Shown here: piece by piece, positions 8,967 to 16,542 of the stretch | How the letters are laid out: every line of letters starts with the position of its first letter | Position numbering within the stretch: the first letter of the stretch is position 1 | NCBI GenBank assembly: GCA_913060675.1 | Contig: CAJXUS010000030.1 | Span: forward strand, 1-52,822 | DNA from: an uncultured Rhodospirillales bacterium | GTDB taxonomy: Bacteria > Pseudomonadota > Alphaproteobacteria > Kiloniellales > Kiloniellaceae | DNA: 52,822 nucleotides | Reading direction: 5' to 3' | The notes under the pieces: generated by a model | The model's input: only the letters and a program-made list of their open reading frames with translations | The model's database searches: none | What the model was told of the DNA's origin: nothing | Program-made: the position numbers and the translations under genes

Positions 8967-9404
8967 ACTTTACTATTTCCGACACCTTACGTTAAAGTCA
9001 ATCAGTTATTTTATTTCTCAATAAAACTCAAATATCCAAAATTACAATTTCTCAATAATTAAAATATAAAAAGGATACTAAAATATTGTTTTATAAATAT
9101 AATAAATCTTACCTCGATCGCTGATGTCTTGCTTGAGGACAACAATGGCATCTGCTGATTTGCAGATAAACACATAATTGTGCAGCAAAGATCTGCATTT
9201 TCGCAGATCTGTATCCTATAAATCGACCTAATTTAACTTATAAAGCTTTGCTACTACTCAACTTTATGGTGAAAAATTCAGCAAAAATTCATCTTTTTGA
9301 AACAATATTACAAACCATTTGCTCATCTACGCACGTATAAAAAGCACTTTAAATAAACAAATAATACTAATGGATGTGCACCTTATAACAAAAGTCAGCA
9401 AGAA
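8967..9404. other. AT-rich intergenic region upstream of the MerR gene
   Basis: This 438-bp stretch has no credible coding sequence. It holds two matching palindromes at 9150-9208, listed separately, and otherwise only A/T-rich sequence. Because the genes on both sides run on the minus strand, its promoter should serve the MerR gene. Confidence 0.6.
9150..9208 (-). promoter_or_regulatory. Paired ATCTGC-N6-GCAGAT operator-like palindromes
   Basis: ATCTGC-N6-GCAGAT occurs at 9150-9167 and again at 9191-9208, where the outer arms extend to AGATCTGC/GCAGATCT (9189-9210). The two copies are 41 bp apart, close to four helical turns, and lie about 185-240 bp upstream of the MerR start. They look like binding sites for a dimeric regulator, possibly the MerR protein itself. 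Confidence 0.55.
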
Positions 9405-9433
9405 AAAGGCCAGGCCACATCGGCCTGACCTTT
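9405..9433 (-). terminator. Rho-independent terminator of the DUF1127-like gene
   Basis: AAAGGCCAGGCC (9405-9416) pairs with GGCCTGACCTTT (9422-9433): 11 of 12 bp, 5-nt loop. On the minus strand it is followed by TTTTTC, so it terminates the small gene at 9501-9656. Confidence 0.75.
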
Positions 9434-9500
9434 AATCTATTTTACTTGAAATTTGCAAATCCATAATTCTAGGAACATAAATTTACAAACAAAACAATTC

Positions 9501-9656
9501 TTATAGAAATTGCTCCCAAGTTCTTAATCCTTTAGGGGGATCAGGGTCTGCAGGTAGGCCGATGTCGCGACGGATTGACTTCGGCAAATCTTGCACGCGC
9601 CCCATAGCGGGACGACGTCTGAAGACAATACTAAATAATTTCATGATACGTGTCAT
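9501..9656 (-). CDS. DUF1127-family small protein
   Basis: A 51-residue basic protein. The first half (MTRIMKLFSIVFRRRPAMGR) is amphipathic and cationic. The second half has the DUF1127/YjiS-type core LPKSIRRDIGLP followed by a Pro-rich tail. The ATG at 9656 has GGAG 7 nt upstream; a longer reading frame upstream lacks an RBS. Small DUF1127 proteins are abundant in Alphaproteobacteria. Some bind RNA and affect phosphate or carbon metabolism, but no role can be assigned here. It is monocistronic with its own terminator. Confidence 0.8.
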   Translation of the reverse strand: MTRIMKLFSIVFRRRPAMGRVQDLPKSIRRDIGLPADPDPPKGLRTWEQFL

Positions 9657-9934
9657 GACTAACTCCATTTGGAATAAAGGCACGACTGTCAGGAGTTCAA
9701 AGTGTCACTCGTAATTCTTTTCTTTAACACTGCCTACTTACAACGGTTGCTTACCCCTATAGCTAAAGATGCACGAAAAAGCACCCCTGGCCAAAAGAGA
9801 TAAGCGACATAATTTTGCACATAAGAACGCACAGCGATAACACGCAAAAGAAGTAAATTACTAAAACAGTTATTGAAAAGGATGAATTACTATTTCCAAA
9901 CAGTCAGTACCAAAAGGTTGGGTACTTTACCGAT
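9657..9934. other. Intergenic region between two small genes
   Basis: I see no further reading frame with an RBS here. It must hold the promoter of the DUF1127-like gene, but no convincing -35/-10 pair stands out. A weak stem AGTACC/GGTACT (about 9907-9927) follows the 38-residue gene and lacks a T-tract. Confidence 0.4.
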
Positions 9935-10051
9935 TTAGCGGAGATAACATCCGCTGAGGACGGCGTAGGAAACACGAGCGACATAAGCTGAGCGTGTACG
10001 ATTCCCGTATGCACTCGTGCGGATATATGCAGAGGCAAAATTACGGGTCAT
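9935..10051 (-). CDS. Unrecognised 38-residue small basic protein
   Basis: ATG at 10051 is preceded by AAGGAG with a 6-nt spacer, among the best ribosome sites in the window. It reads MTRNFASAYIRTSAYGNRTR and then a second half rich in Ala/Val/Tyr/Ser ending GCYLR before TAA. It contains six Arg and five Tyr with no acidic residue, and two related SAY repeats (RTSAY, RSAY, plus ASAY). I do not recognise the family. It starts with MTR like the neighbouring DUF1127-like protein, so membrane- or nucleic-acid-binding is conceivable. Confidence rests on the RBS and the biased composition. Confidence 0.55.
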   Translation of the reverse strand: MTRNFASAYIRTSAYGNRTRSAYVARVSYAVLSGCYLR

Positions 10052-10080
10052 AGAACGCTCCTTCTAAAGCTTAAAGTAAA

Positions 10081-10119
10081 TCACGAAGACTTTTTACCTA
10101 TTGCTGGCTTCATTGCCAA
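10081..10119 (-). CDS. Possible 12-codon leader ORF
   Basis: A TTG codon at 10119 follows AAGGAG by 8 nt and would encode MAMKPAIGKKSS before TGA, 29 bp ahead of the 38-residue gene. An in-frame ATG two codons later is an alternative. It could be a real short peptide, a leader controlling the next gene, or chance. Confidence 0.25.
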   Translation of the reverse strand: MAMKPAIGKKSS

Positions 10120-10170
10120 GTTTTTATCTCCTTGAATTTACAACTTAATATTGAGTGATGCATTTTTAGC

Positions 10171-10208
10171 ACACTAAGTGTATTTTTACATCAACCACAC
10201 ATTTGTGT
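10171..10208 (-). promoter_or_regulatory. Two ACAC...GTGT dyads upstream of the small genes
   Basis: ACACTAAGTGT (10171-10181) and ACACATTTGTGT (10197-10208) are both dyads with ACAC/GTGT ends, about 26 bp centre to centre. They lie 50-90 bp upstream of the small minus-strand ORFs where a promoter is expected, and look like operators for one regulator. Confidence 0.35.
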
Positions 10209-10258
10209 TCTTGAAACGTTATAATCTATACTGCGAAGAATATGGAAATAAGTTACCG

Positions 10259-10280
10259 AAATCACTTTATAGGCGACTTA
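10259..10280. repeat. 22-bp dispersed repeat, copy 1
   Basis: AAATCACTTTATAGGCGACT plus TA matches 19294-19315 at 21 of 22 positions; the single difference is A versus G in the middle. This copy lies between the AraC-type gene and the small ORFs. Confidence 0.6.
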
Positions 10281-10398
10281 TAAATTCAGAAAACCTCATT
10301 CACTGAGGTGAGAGCGGCTACTCTTCCACTCGAGACAAATAACCAATTATCCAATTAACAATAAACTAGGCACACTGATTAGTCAGAGGGTCTTTATT

Positions 10399-11517
10399 CT
10401 ATATGCCTGGGTTGTATTCTACATTGGGGTATAATTGCCTCCAATCTTTCGGACTAATTCCAGCGACACGACGAAACTCCCTATTGAAATTAGACTTGGT
10501 CTGAAATCCTGCATCAAACATCAAAGTCGTAATAGGTTGGTCCGAAGCAATGAGAAGACGGCAAACCTCGGCAACACGGAATTCATTTACGTACTGCGAA
10601 ACATTTTGGCCTTTTATCCGGTTAACAGCGCCGGAAATTTTACGAGCTGGTATTCCACATTTTCTCGCCAATCGATCAAGGCTTAAGTCAAAGTCGCGAA
10701 AAACGCTGTTCGTTTTAAGCAACTCCTCAACTTTATTAAGAACATCAATATCTTCAGGTTCTTCCTTATTGGTTACTGATGGCTCTTTGTCGGCATCAAC
10801 TTCTCTTACCTTAGCCTTGTCGGCTATAGCCGCCGCCGCCCCAAGAACAATCAAAGCAGGAAGATTTGCCATCGAAACAATCAAGGCCGAAGAGTGTCCA
10901 CCCCAAAATCGAATATCCAGCGAGATGACAATATCTACGAGAGCAAAAACGATCAAAACTATTGCCGTTATTAACAATGCTCTATGAGCACGTGTACTCT
11001 CATCAAACCGGACCATACTGAGCTTATCTGCACCAGAGCTCGCCATCCTTAATAGAGCAAAACCATACCCTAGATAAATCGCGATCAACACGACATCAAT
11101 TGGATCTGGCCACAATAGAATTAAGGCAAGTACTACTCCTGAAGGGATCACGTGCATCCAATCCCGAGAAAACAATATATCAGGGCCATCATTAGTAAGT
11201 TGCCGAAAGCCTAACCAAGCAAGAGACGCCCAACTTGCCGCCAAGACAGACTGTAACGGTAACAATACGCGCACTTCATAGCCCCAACGGATTCCGATCA
11301 ACACAGATAACAGAGCATACAAAACCAGTAAGGAAATAAATATCCGGTTTGTTTTCTGTTCGGTTTCTCGCCTGAGCAATTGTACCAAAAGGATCACAAG
11401 CAAGAGAGTTACGACAAAGGGAAGCGGTACGAAAAGCATTCTGTATCCTGCAACAAACCAAAAAGACAAAGCCAAAAAAGTTGGGATAGATAAATTCAGA
11501 AAGAACGATACCCACAC
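10399..11517 (-). CDS. AraC-family regulator with a multi-spanning membrane N-terminus
   Basis: A 372-residue protein. Residues 1-240 form about seven or eight hydrophobic segments, followed by a charged linker (about 240-265) and a C-terminal AraC/XylS double helix-turn-helix domain (about 265-365) ending in the canonical FNREFRRVAGISPKDWR stretch. The start is a GTG at 11517 with only a weak AAGG nearby. A membrane-embedded sensor fused directly to the DNA-binding domain allows one-protein signalling. It is divergent from the hydrolase at 11698, its probable target, with 180 bp of shared control region. Confidence 0.88.
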   Translation of the reverse strand: MWVSFFLNLSIPTFLALSFWFVAGYRMLFVPLPFVVTLLLVILLVQLLRRETEQKTNRIFISLLVLYALLSVLIGIRWGYEVRVLLPLQSVLAASWASLAWLGFRQLTNDGPDILFSRDWMHVIPSGVVLALILLWPDPIDVVLIAIYLGYGFALLRMASSGADKLSMVRFDESTRAHRALLITAIVLIVFALVDIVISLDIRFWGGHSSALIVSMANLPALIVLGAAAAIADKAKVREVDADKEPSVTNKEEPEDIDVLNKVEELLKTNSVFRDFDLSLDRLARKCGIPARKISGAVNRIKGQNVSQYVNEFRVAEVCRLLIASDQPITTLMFDAGFQTKSNFNREFRRVAGISPKDWRQLYPNVEYNPGI

Positions 11518-11567
11518 TGCCTTAAATGAGCGAGATAAAATTCAACAACAATTTGAATAGGGCCTAA

Positions 11568-11602
11568 ATCGTGAAAAAGAGCGACCTTGATCGTGATTTA
11601 GG
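11568..11602. promoter_or_regulatory. Candidate AraC-type operator in the divergent region
   Basis: ATCGTGA is repeated directly at 11568-11574 and 11590-11596, 22 bp apart, the usual spacing for AraC-type half sites. The same stretch contains CCTAAATC/GATTTAGG arms (11563-11570 and 11595-11602). It lies between the AraC-type gene and the hydrolase genes. Confidence 0.45.
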
Positions 11603-11697
11603 TCTCGCGAAAAACAACACCGTGCCAGCTTTGGAACTCTTCGGCTTAATAGACAGATAAGCCAGATAAAATCCCGAAAACCTAAGGCATAAAGACC

Positions 11698-12702
11698 ATG
11701 AAATTTCTTTATTTTTTGACAATGATTCTCCTCCTCACCGGGATCACACACGCAAATGCAGTCGGATTTCAACGGATCAGTATTCCCGACCCCGAAGACA
11801 AACCGATTGACGTCGGTATCTGGTATCCCAGTAGCAGTCCAGTTCCCAATCAAAACAATACCCCATTCCGTCAAGCGCTGGCGTTGGAAGGAAATCTTGA
11901 GGGGACTGATCTTCCCCTAATCGTACTTTCCCATGGCTATGGCGGCTGGATGGGAGGGCATGCAAGCACAGCTTTGGCCTTGACCAAAGCTGGATACATT
12001 GTTGTCGCCCCTACCCACACAGGCAATAACTACAATGATGAGAGTTACCCGCCGCAAAGATGGATGGTCGATCGCCCTCGCCATATCAAGCTCGTGATTG
12101 AGCACATTCTCAACACTTGGAAAGACGCGAAATACGTAAACCCAACAAAAATTGGAATGTTTGGATTTTCTGCCGGGACCTATACTGGTCTGGTCTCTTC
12201 GGGTGGGATACCCAATATTGAAAGACTTATTACACATTGTAACGACAAGCCAACCGAACTTGTTTGTAAGCTTGGCATTAACAACGATTTCAAAGCATCT
12301 GGCCTAGAAAACCTACCCAAATCGGCTTGGAATTTTGATCACCGAATTGGTGCAACTGTTGTCGTTGCTCCTGGTCTCGGGTTCGCTTTTGATAAAGAAG
12401 CCTTAGAGCATGTCACCCTCCCCCTACAGCTTTGGGCAGGAGCAAAAGACCAGAACGTCCCACCGCTTACCAACTCAGACATCGTTCTTGCTAGCCTGCC
12501 TGTTAAACCGGACTACCGATTGGTTGAAAACGCAGGACATTTCGCCTTTCTTCCCCCATGCAACCCCTTATTGGAGCAGGTAAATCCAAAAATTTGGAAA
12601 ATGGTATGCCTTGATGACCCAGCCTTTAATCGGCATAATTTCAATAAGGAATTCAACAAAGAGATAATATCGTTCTTTGATAACAATCTCTTGAGTAAAT
12701 AA
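11698..12702 (+). CDS. Secreted alpha/beta hydrolase (dienelactone hydrolase / PAF-acetylhydrolase-like)
   Basis: A 334-residue hydrolase with a Sec signal peptide (about 1-21, cleavage near THA-NA), so probably periplasmic. The nucleophile elbow GFSAG places Ser at about residue 158. The oxyanion motif LSHGYGG and the C-terminal NAGHFAF histidine complete a Ser hydrolase layout like that of predicted dienelactone hydrolases (COG4188). It carries several Cys in the second half. It faces the AraC-type regulator and is followed by a second hydrolase 26 bp downstream, so the two form an operon. The substrate is unknown; an ester or lactone is likely. Confidence 0.82.
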   Translation: MKFLYFLTMILLLTGITHANAVGFQRISIPDPEDKPIDVGIWYPSSSPVPNQNNTPFRQALALEGNLEGTDLPLIVLSHGYGGWMGGHASTALALTKAGYIVVAPTHTGNNYNDESYPPQRWMVDRPRHIKLVIEHILNTWKDAKYVNPTKIGMFGFSAGTYTGLVSSGGIPNIERLITHCNDKPTELVCKLGINNDFKASGLENLPKSAWNFDHRIGATVVVAPGLGFAFDKEALEHVTLPLQLWAGAKDQNVPPLTNSDIVLASLPVKPDYRLVENAGHFAFLPPCNPLLEQVNPKIWKMVCLDDPAFNRHNFNKEFNKEIISFFDNNLLSK

Positions 12703-12728
12703 CGCCTCTAACGAAAGCACGAAAGTAG

Positions 12729-13628
12729 ATGCAATCTCCCACCTTGCCTGGCTTCCTACACTCATTTGTTAAAGTAAATGGCGTGGAAATTAGCGTCCAC
12801 ACTGCAGGAGAAGGAAAGCCGCTGCTTATGCTGCATGGCTACCCGCAAACCCATGCAACTTGGGGTAAAGTGGCTCCTGAGTTTGCAAAAAACTTCCAGT
12901 GTGTGATCCCTGATCTAAGGGGATATGGACAAAGCGCGACACCAGCTACTGATGAAGGCCACCTTGTCTACGCAAAGCGAGAAATGGCAAAGGATATGGT
13001 CGCGCTTATGACCAGCCTTGGCCATGACAGCTTTAATGTCATCGGTCATGACCGCGGCGCGAGGGTATCTTACCGCATGGCTTTAGATCATCCACATCGA
13101 ATAGAACGTCTAGCAATTATTGAAGTTGTTCCCACAGCTGATATGTGGGAACGCTTTAACGCTGAAATGGCCTTAAAAGCTTATCACTGGACATTTCTGG
13201 CTCAACCTTTTCCTCTTCCAGAACGCATGATCGCGTCAAACCCGGTTGATTACCTCGAATGGACGCTTAAAAGCTGGACCAAAGGTGGTAACTTGGACGC
13301 CTTTTCTACAACGGCCCTTGAGAGTTACCGCGAACAGTTTAGAGACCCCGACCATGTCCACGCGCTTTGCGAAGATTATCGTGCCGGCGCTACAATAGAT
13401 CGCGCACTTGATGAACAAGATCGCATGGCAGGAAATAAGATCCAGGCACCGCTCTTTTTCCTTTGGGCTGAAAACGGGTTTCCAGCCCGTACTGGCAACC
13501 CCTTAGGGCTGTGGCAGTCTTGGGCTGATAATGTCGAAGGACAAGCGATTGATTGCGGCCATTTTGCTCAGGAAGAAAGCCCTCAAGCAGTAATTGATTG
13601 CCTGCTTCCATTTTTGAAAGCTGAATAA
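12729..13628 (+). CDS. Haloacetate (fluoroacetate) dehalogenase-like alpha/beta hydrolase
   Basis: A 299-residue cytoplasmic alpha/beta hydrolase. The nucleophile motif GHDRGAR puts Asp108 with Arg109 and Arg112. HW at 153-154, Tyr217 and His278 (CGHFAQEE) follow. These match residue for residue, at a constant offset of two, the fluoroacetate dehalogenase set as I know it from the Rhodopseudomonas enzyme: nucleophile, carboxylate Arg pair, halide-pocket His/Trp/Tyr and catalytic His. The one change is the catalytic acid position, Glu132 (IIEVVPT) where the family has Asp. Predicted reaction: hydrolysis of a haloacetate to glycolate plus halide. It is the second gene of the hydrolase operon. 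Confidence 0.8.
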   Translation: MQSPTLPGFLHSFVKVNGVEISVHTAGEGKPLLMLHGYPQTHATWGKVAPEFAKNFQCVIPDLRGYGQSATPATDEGHLVYAKREMAKDMVALMTSLGHDSFNVIGHDRGARVSYRMALDHPHRIERLAIIEVVPTADMWERFNAEMALKAYHWTFLAQPFPLPERMIASNPVDYLEWTLKSWTKGGNLDAFSTTALESYREQFRDPDHVHALCEDYRAGATIDRALDEQDRMAGNKIQAPLFFLWAENGFPARTGNPLGLWQSWADNVEGQAIDCGHFAQEESPQAVIDCLLPFLKAE

Positions 13629-13712
13629 CACAATTTATTCTCAAAAAGAATAACTCTTATCCATTTGTAATATAAGTAGTATTTCAAGATTTTTATATTC
13701 AAGCATTAAATA

Positions 13713-13793
13713 TACCTACCTATAGATAGATATATACCTTGACTCTCTCCATACTAGAGCCATCTTTAAACCAATACCTACCTACTAATAGAT
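13713..13793 (+). promoter_or_regulatory. Two TACCTACC-containing operator-like sites before the SDR gene
   Basis: TACCTACCTATAGATAGATA (13713-13732) is a 20-bp imperfect palindrome (16 of 20 positions). A second related site, TACCTACCTACTAATAGAT, lies at 13775-13793 just before the RBS, flanked by CCAAT/ATTGG. TTGACT at 13739-13744 could be a -35 box. The arrangement suits repression by a TetR-like dimer, but no TetR gene is nearby. Confidence 0.45.
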
Positions 13794-13803
13794 TGGAAAT
13801 GTA

Positions 13804-14571
13804 ATGACACAAAATGTAGCTCTTATAATTGGCGGCTCTAGCGGCATGGGAAAAGAAACAGCTAAGAAGCTCCGCGAGAGTGGGGCAAACTTAATTCTTG
13901 TCGGGAGAAACCCAGAAAAACTTGAAAGTGTGAAAGTGGAACTGGAAAAGTCAGGATCAGGTACAATTGATCTTCATTCTGTGGATCTTCAATCTGACAA
14001 ACAGGTCGCTGAATTCATTACAAATGTTTCAAATGAAACTCGGCATATTTCCTATCTCGTCAATGCTGCTGGAACATTCAAACCAGTTTCTTTTCATGAA
14101 CATACTTCTGAAGATTTTGACGGATACCATCAGGTCAACAAAAGTTTGTTTTTCATAACCCAAGCTGTTGCCAAAAATATGAAATCCCATGGTGGTGGCT
14201 CTATTGTTAACATCGGATCCATGTGGGCTAAACAGGCGATTAAAGCGACACCTTCTTCTGCTTATTCCATGGCAAAAGCAGGACTGCACTCCCTCACCCA
14301 GCACCTTGCAATGGAACTTGCTGAAGACAATATCCGTGTTAATGCGGTGTCACCTGCAGTTGTTGTTACACCGATTTTTGGATCCTTTATCGAACCTGAT
14401 CAGATCGAAGGCACGCTAACGGGCGGCTTTAATGATTTCCATCCAATTGGGCGCGTTGGTCGTACGGATGATATCGCCGCAGTAATCAACTTCTTGCTAT
14501 CAGATCAGGCCTCATGGGTCACCGGGGCTATTTGGGACACTGATGGCGGCGTAATGGCGGGTAGAAACTAG
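13804..14571 (+). CDS. Short-chain dehydrogenase/reductase (classical SDR)
   Basis: A 255-residue Rossmann enzyme with the glycine motif GGSSGMG (10-16), VNAAG (86-90), catalytic Ser139, Tyr154 and Lys158 (YSMAK), and a C-terminal TGAIWDTDGGVMAGRN tail. All residues needed for NAD(P)-dependent alcohol/ketone oxidoreduction are intact. The cofactor is probably NADP because Arg follows the second strand (VGRN). It starts a plus-strand cluster with another SDR and an amine oxidase. Its own promoter region contains paired operator-like sites. Confidence 0.88.
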   Translation: MTQNVALIIGGSSGMGKETAKKLRESGANLILVGRNPEKLESVKVELEKSGSGTIDLHSVDLQSDKQVAEFITNVSNETRHISYLVNAAGTFKPVSFHEHTSEDFDGYHQVNKSLFFITQAVAKNMKSHGGGSIVNIGSMWAKQAIKATPSSAYSMAKAGLHSLTQHLAMELAEDNIRVNAVSPAVVVTPIFGSFIEPDQIEGTLTGGFNDFHPIGRVGRTDDIAAVINFLLSDQASWVTGAIWDTDGGVMAGRN

Positions 14572-14587
14572 AGCTCCATTAGCCATA

Positions 14588-14645
14588 GGCTGGGCTCAGA
14601 CTTATCTGGCCTTACGAGAAAGTTAAAAGCCCAGCCAATATTTTT
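14588..14645 (+). terminator. Possible terminator after the first SDR
   Basis: GGCTGGGC (14588-14595) and GCCCAGCC (14629-14636) are perfectly complementary and followed by AATATTTTTG. The loop is 33 nt, longer than usual, so termination may be partial. Confidence 0.45.
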
Positions 14646-14688
14646 GTGGCACACTAAACTTACTACTCCACACAATAGGGATTGCACC

Positions 14689-15384
14689 ATGCCTCACAAC
14701 AAACCACTCGCGATTATCGCAGGAGCAGGTCCAGGTCTCGGCATGACAATGGCGGCAAAGCTCGCCGAAGAAAATTATGAAGTCATCGCGCTATCGAGAT
14801 CACAGCCAGAAGAAAAGCCTCTAAATCCGAGCATTCATTTCAAACAGGTTGATCTCTGCGATAAAGCTTCTGTCGAGAGAACCACGCGTCAGTTTGTAGA
14901 TGAGTATGGTCCCCCGAAAGTTCTCATACACAACACGGCACAGCTTGTAATAAAACCCTTCCTAGAAACCCAAGTAGAAGAGTTCTCCGCGACTTGGGAC
15001 GCAATGATGCACTCCGCAATAAACATTTGCCAATCGACACTTCCTCATATGCTGACGGCAGGAGAAGGAACGGTTATCGTGACAGGCGCAACGGCCAGTT
15101 TACGTGGAGGCAAAAACTTTTCAGCCTTTTCCTCTGCAAAATTTGCCTTGCGAGGTCTCACCCAATCTCTTGCCCGTGAGTTTCAGCCCCAGGGCATTCA
15201 CATAGCCCATGTCATACTGGATGGTATCATTGATACGAACAGAAGCCGTAAGCTGCACTCGCTAGACCCAACACGTATGATGAAGGCCGAGGATATAGCG
15301 CAGGCCTACTGGCAAATCATCCAACAACCCAAATCGACATGGAGCCATGAGCTTGATCTCCGCCCTTCTCAGGAAAGTTTTTGA
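14689..15384 (+). CDS. Atypical SDR lacking the catalytic tyrosine
   Basis: A 231-residue SDR. I chose the ATG at 14689 (MPHNKPLAII) because it directly precedes the first strand; the longer frame has no RBS. The glycine motif is GAGPGLG (12-18). The usual YxxxK reads F147-SSA-K151, so the proton-donor Tyr is Phe, and NNAG is replaced by HNTAQ. A related SDR group with TGATASLRGG and FASAK-type motifs is common in Proteobacteria and usually annotated only as SDR. Its stop overlaps the amine oxidase start by one base, so the two are co-translated. Activity as a normal dehydrogenase is doubtful. Confidence 0.82.
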   Translation: MPHNKPLAIIAGAGPGLGMTMAAKLAEENYEVIALSRSQPEEKPLNPSIHFKQVDLCDKASVERTTRQFVDEYGPPKVLIHNTAQLVIKPFLETQVEEFSATWDAMMHSAINICQSTLPHMLTAGEGTVIVTGATASLRGGKNFSAFSSAKFALRGLTQSLAREFQPQGIHIAHVILDGIIDTNRSRKLHSLDPTRMMKAEDIAQAYWQIIQQPKSTWSHELDLRPSQESF

Positions 15385-16439
15385 TGCAAACAGAGAACCT
15401 CATTATCGGTGGTGGTATTAGTGGTTTATACTTGGCTTATAAACTCACTCAACAGAAAAAAGATTTCCTTTTGGTTGAAGCCAGAGACCGTCTTGGCGGG
15501 CGCATCGACACTCACCAAGGTTTAGATCTTGGCCCCACATGGTTTTGGCCCGGTCAACGCCGTATGTCAGATCTTGCCAAAGAACTCGATATCCCCGTTT
15601 TCGAACAACAGAATAAGGGTGATATGCTCTACGAAGATCCTAACGTCCAATCTGAACGCATCCCCTCACAACAGTATCAGATGACATCTTATCGTGCCGA
15701 AGGCGGAATTTCACGTTTTACCCAAGGCCTAGAAGATAAGATCTCCTCAGATAAAATCCTCCTTAACCACCAAGTAACCACCATATCAAAAACGGACAAT
15801 GGAGTTATCGTTAGCTTCTCACAAGAAAGCACGAACACTCCGATTACAGCAAAGCAGATTTTCCTAGCTCTCCCGCCCAGATTGGTTGCTCGGAATATTT
15901 CATTTAACCCTACCCTTGGAGGAAAAGTAGAAAAGAGTATGGTTTCCATTCCGACTTGGATGGCGGGACAGGCAAAGGCCGTTATTCAATTTGAACACCC
16001 TTTTTGGCAGGATCAGAATTTATCCGGCCAAGCCTTTAGCCGCCTAGGCCCCCTGATGGAAATACATGACGCTTCAGCTTCTTCGGATGCACCTTATGCG
16101 CTCTTTGGCTTTATTGGCGGAACGCCGAAGCAGCGTAAAGAAATGAGAGAAGAGCAGCTAAAGGCCGCTATAACACAGCAAATTATCAGACTATATGGCA
16201 CCGACACGCCAACACCATTGAACATTACTATCAAAGACTGGAGCGGTGACAAACTAACATCAACTGAAGATGACATGGAACCTCTATCAAGCCATCCAAA
16301 TTATGGTCTTCCCAAAGCCATGATCAACTTATGGAATGGCCAACTCATTTTTTCAGGAACCGAAGTCGCAAGTGCAGAAGGCGGCTATCTTGAGGGTGCT
16401 TTGGTCGCAGCAGAAGACGCAATCTCGCACATGACATAA
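15384..16439 (+). CDS. FAD-dependent amine oxidase family protein
   Basis: A 351-residue flavoprotein. The N-terminal dinucleotide-binding motif is IIGGGISGLYLAYKL, followed by VEARDRLGGRI. The C-terminal FAD motif is near FSGTEVASAEGGYLEGAL, as in monoamine oxidases. The real start is the ATG at 15384 in TGATG, overlapping the SDR stop. At about 350 residues it is shorter than typical monoamine oxidases (~450), with a reduced substrate domain. It probably oxidises an amine or another CH-NH/CH-CH bond; with the SDR partner it may process a small metabolite. Confidence 0.83.
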   Translation: MQTENLIIGGGISGLYLAYKLTQQKKDFLLVEARDRLGGRIDTHQGLDLGPTWFWPGQRRMSDLAKELDIPVFEQQNKGDMLYEDPNVQSERIPSQQYQMTSYRAEGGISRFTQGLEDKISSDKILLNHQVTTISKTDNGVIVSFSQESTNTPITAKQIFLALPPRLVARNISFNPTLGGKVEKSMVSIPTWMAGQAKAVIQFEHPFWQDQNLSGQAFSRLGPLMEIHDASASSDAPYALFGFIGGTPKQRKEMREEQLKAAITQQIIRLYGTDTPTPLNITIKDWSGDKLTSTEDDMEPLSSHPNYGLPKAMINLWNGQLIFSGTEVASAEGGYLEGALVAAEDAISHMT

Positions 16440-16452
16440 TGCTCCATAGAAA

Positions 16453-16500
16453 AAGGAGAAGCCCCAAGCTTACGCTATCAAGACTTCTCCTTAAAATTTA
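16453..16500 (+). terminator. Rho-independent terminator after the amine oxidase
   Basis: AAGGAGAAG (16453-16461) pairs with CTTCTCCTT (16484-16492), followed by AAAATTTAAC. It lies 14 bp past the stop and closes the plus-strand SDR/amine oxidase operon. Confidence 0.55.
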
Positions 16501-16542
16501 ACGAAATACAATCAGATCAGAAATAATTCACATAAATGGTCT

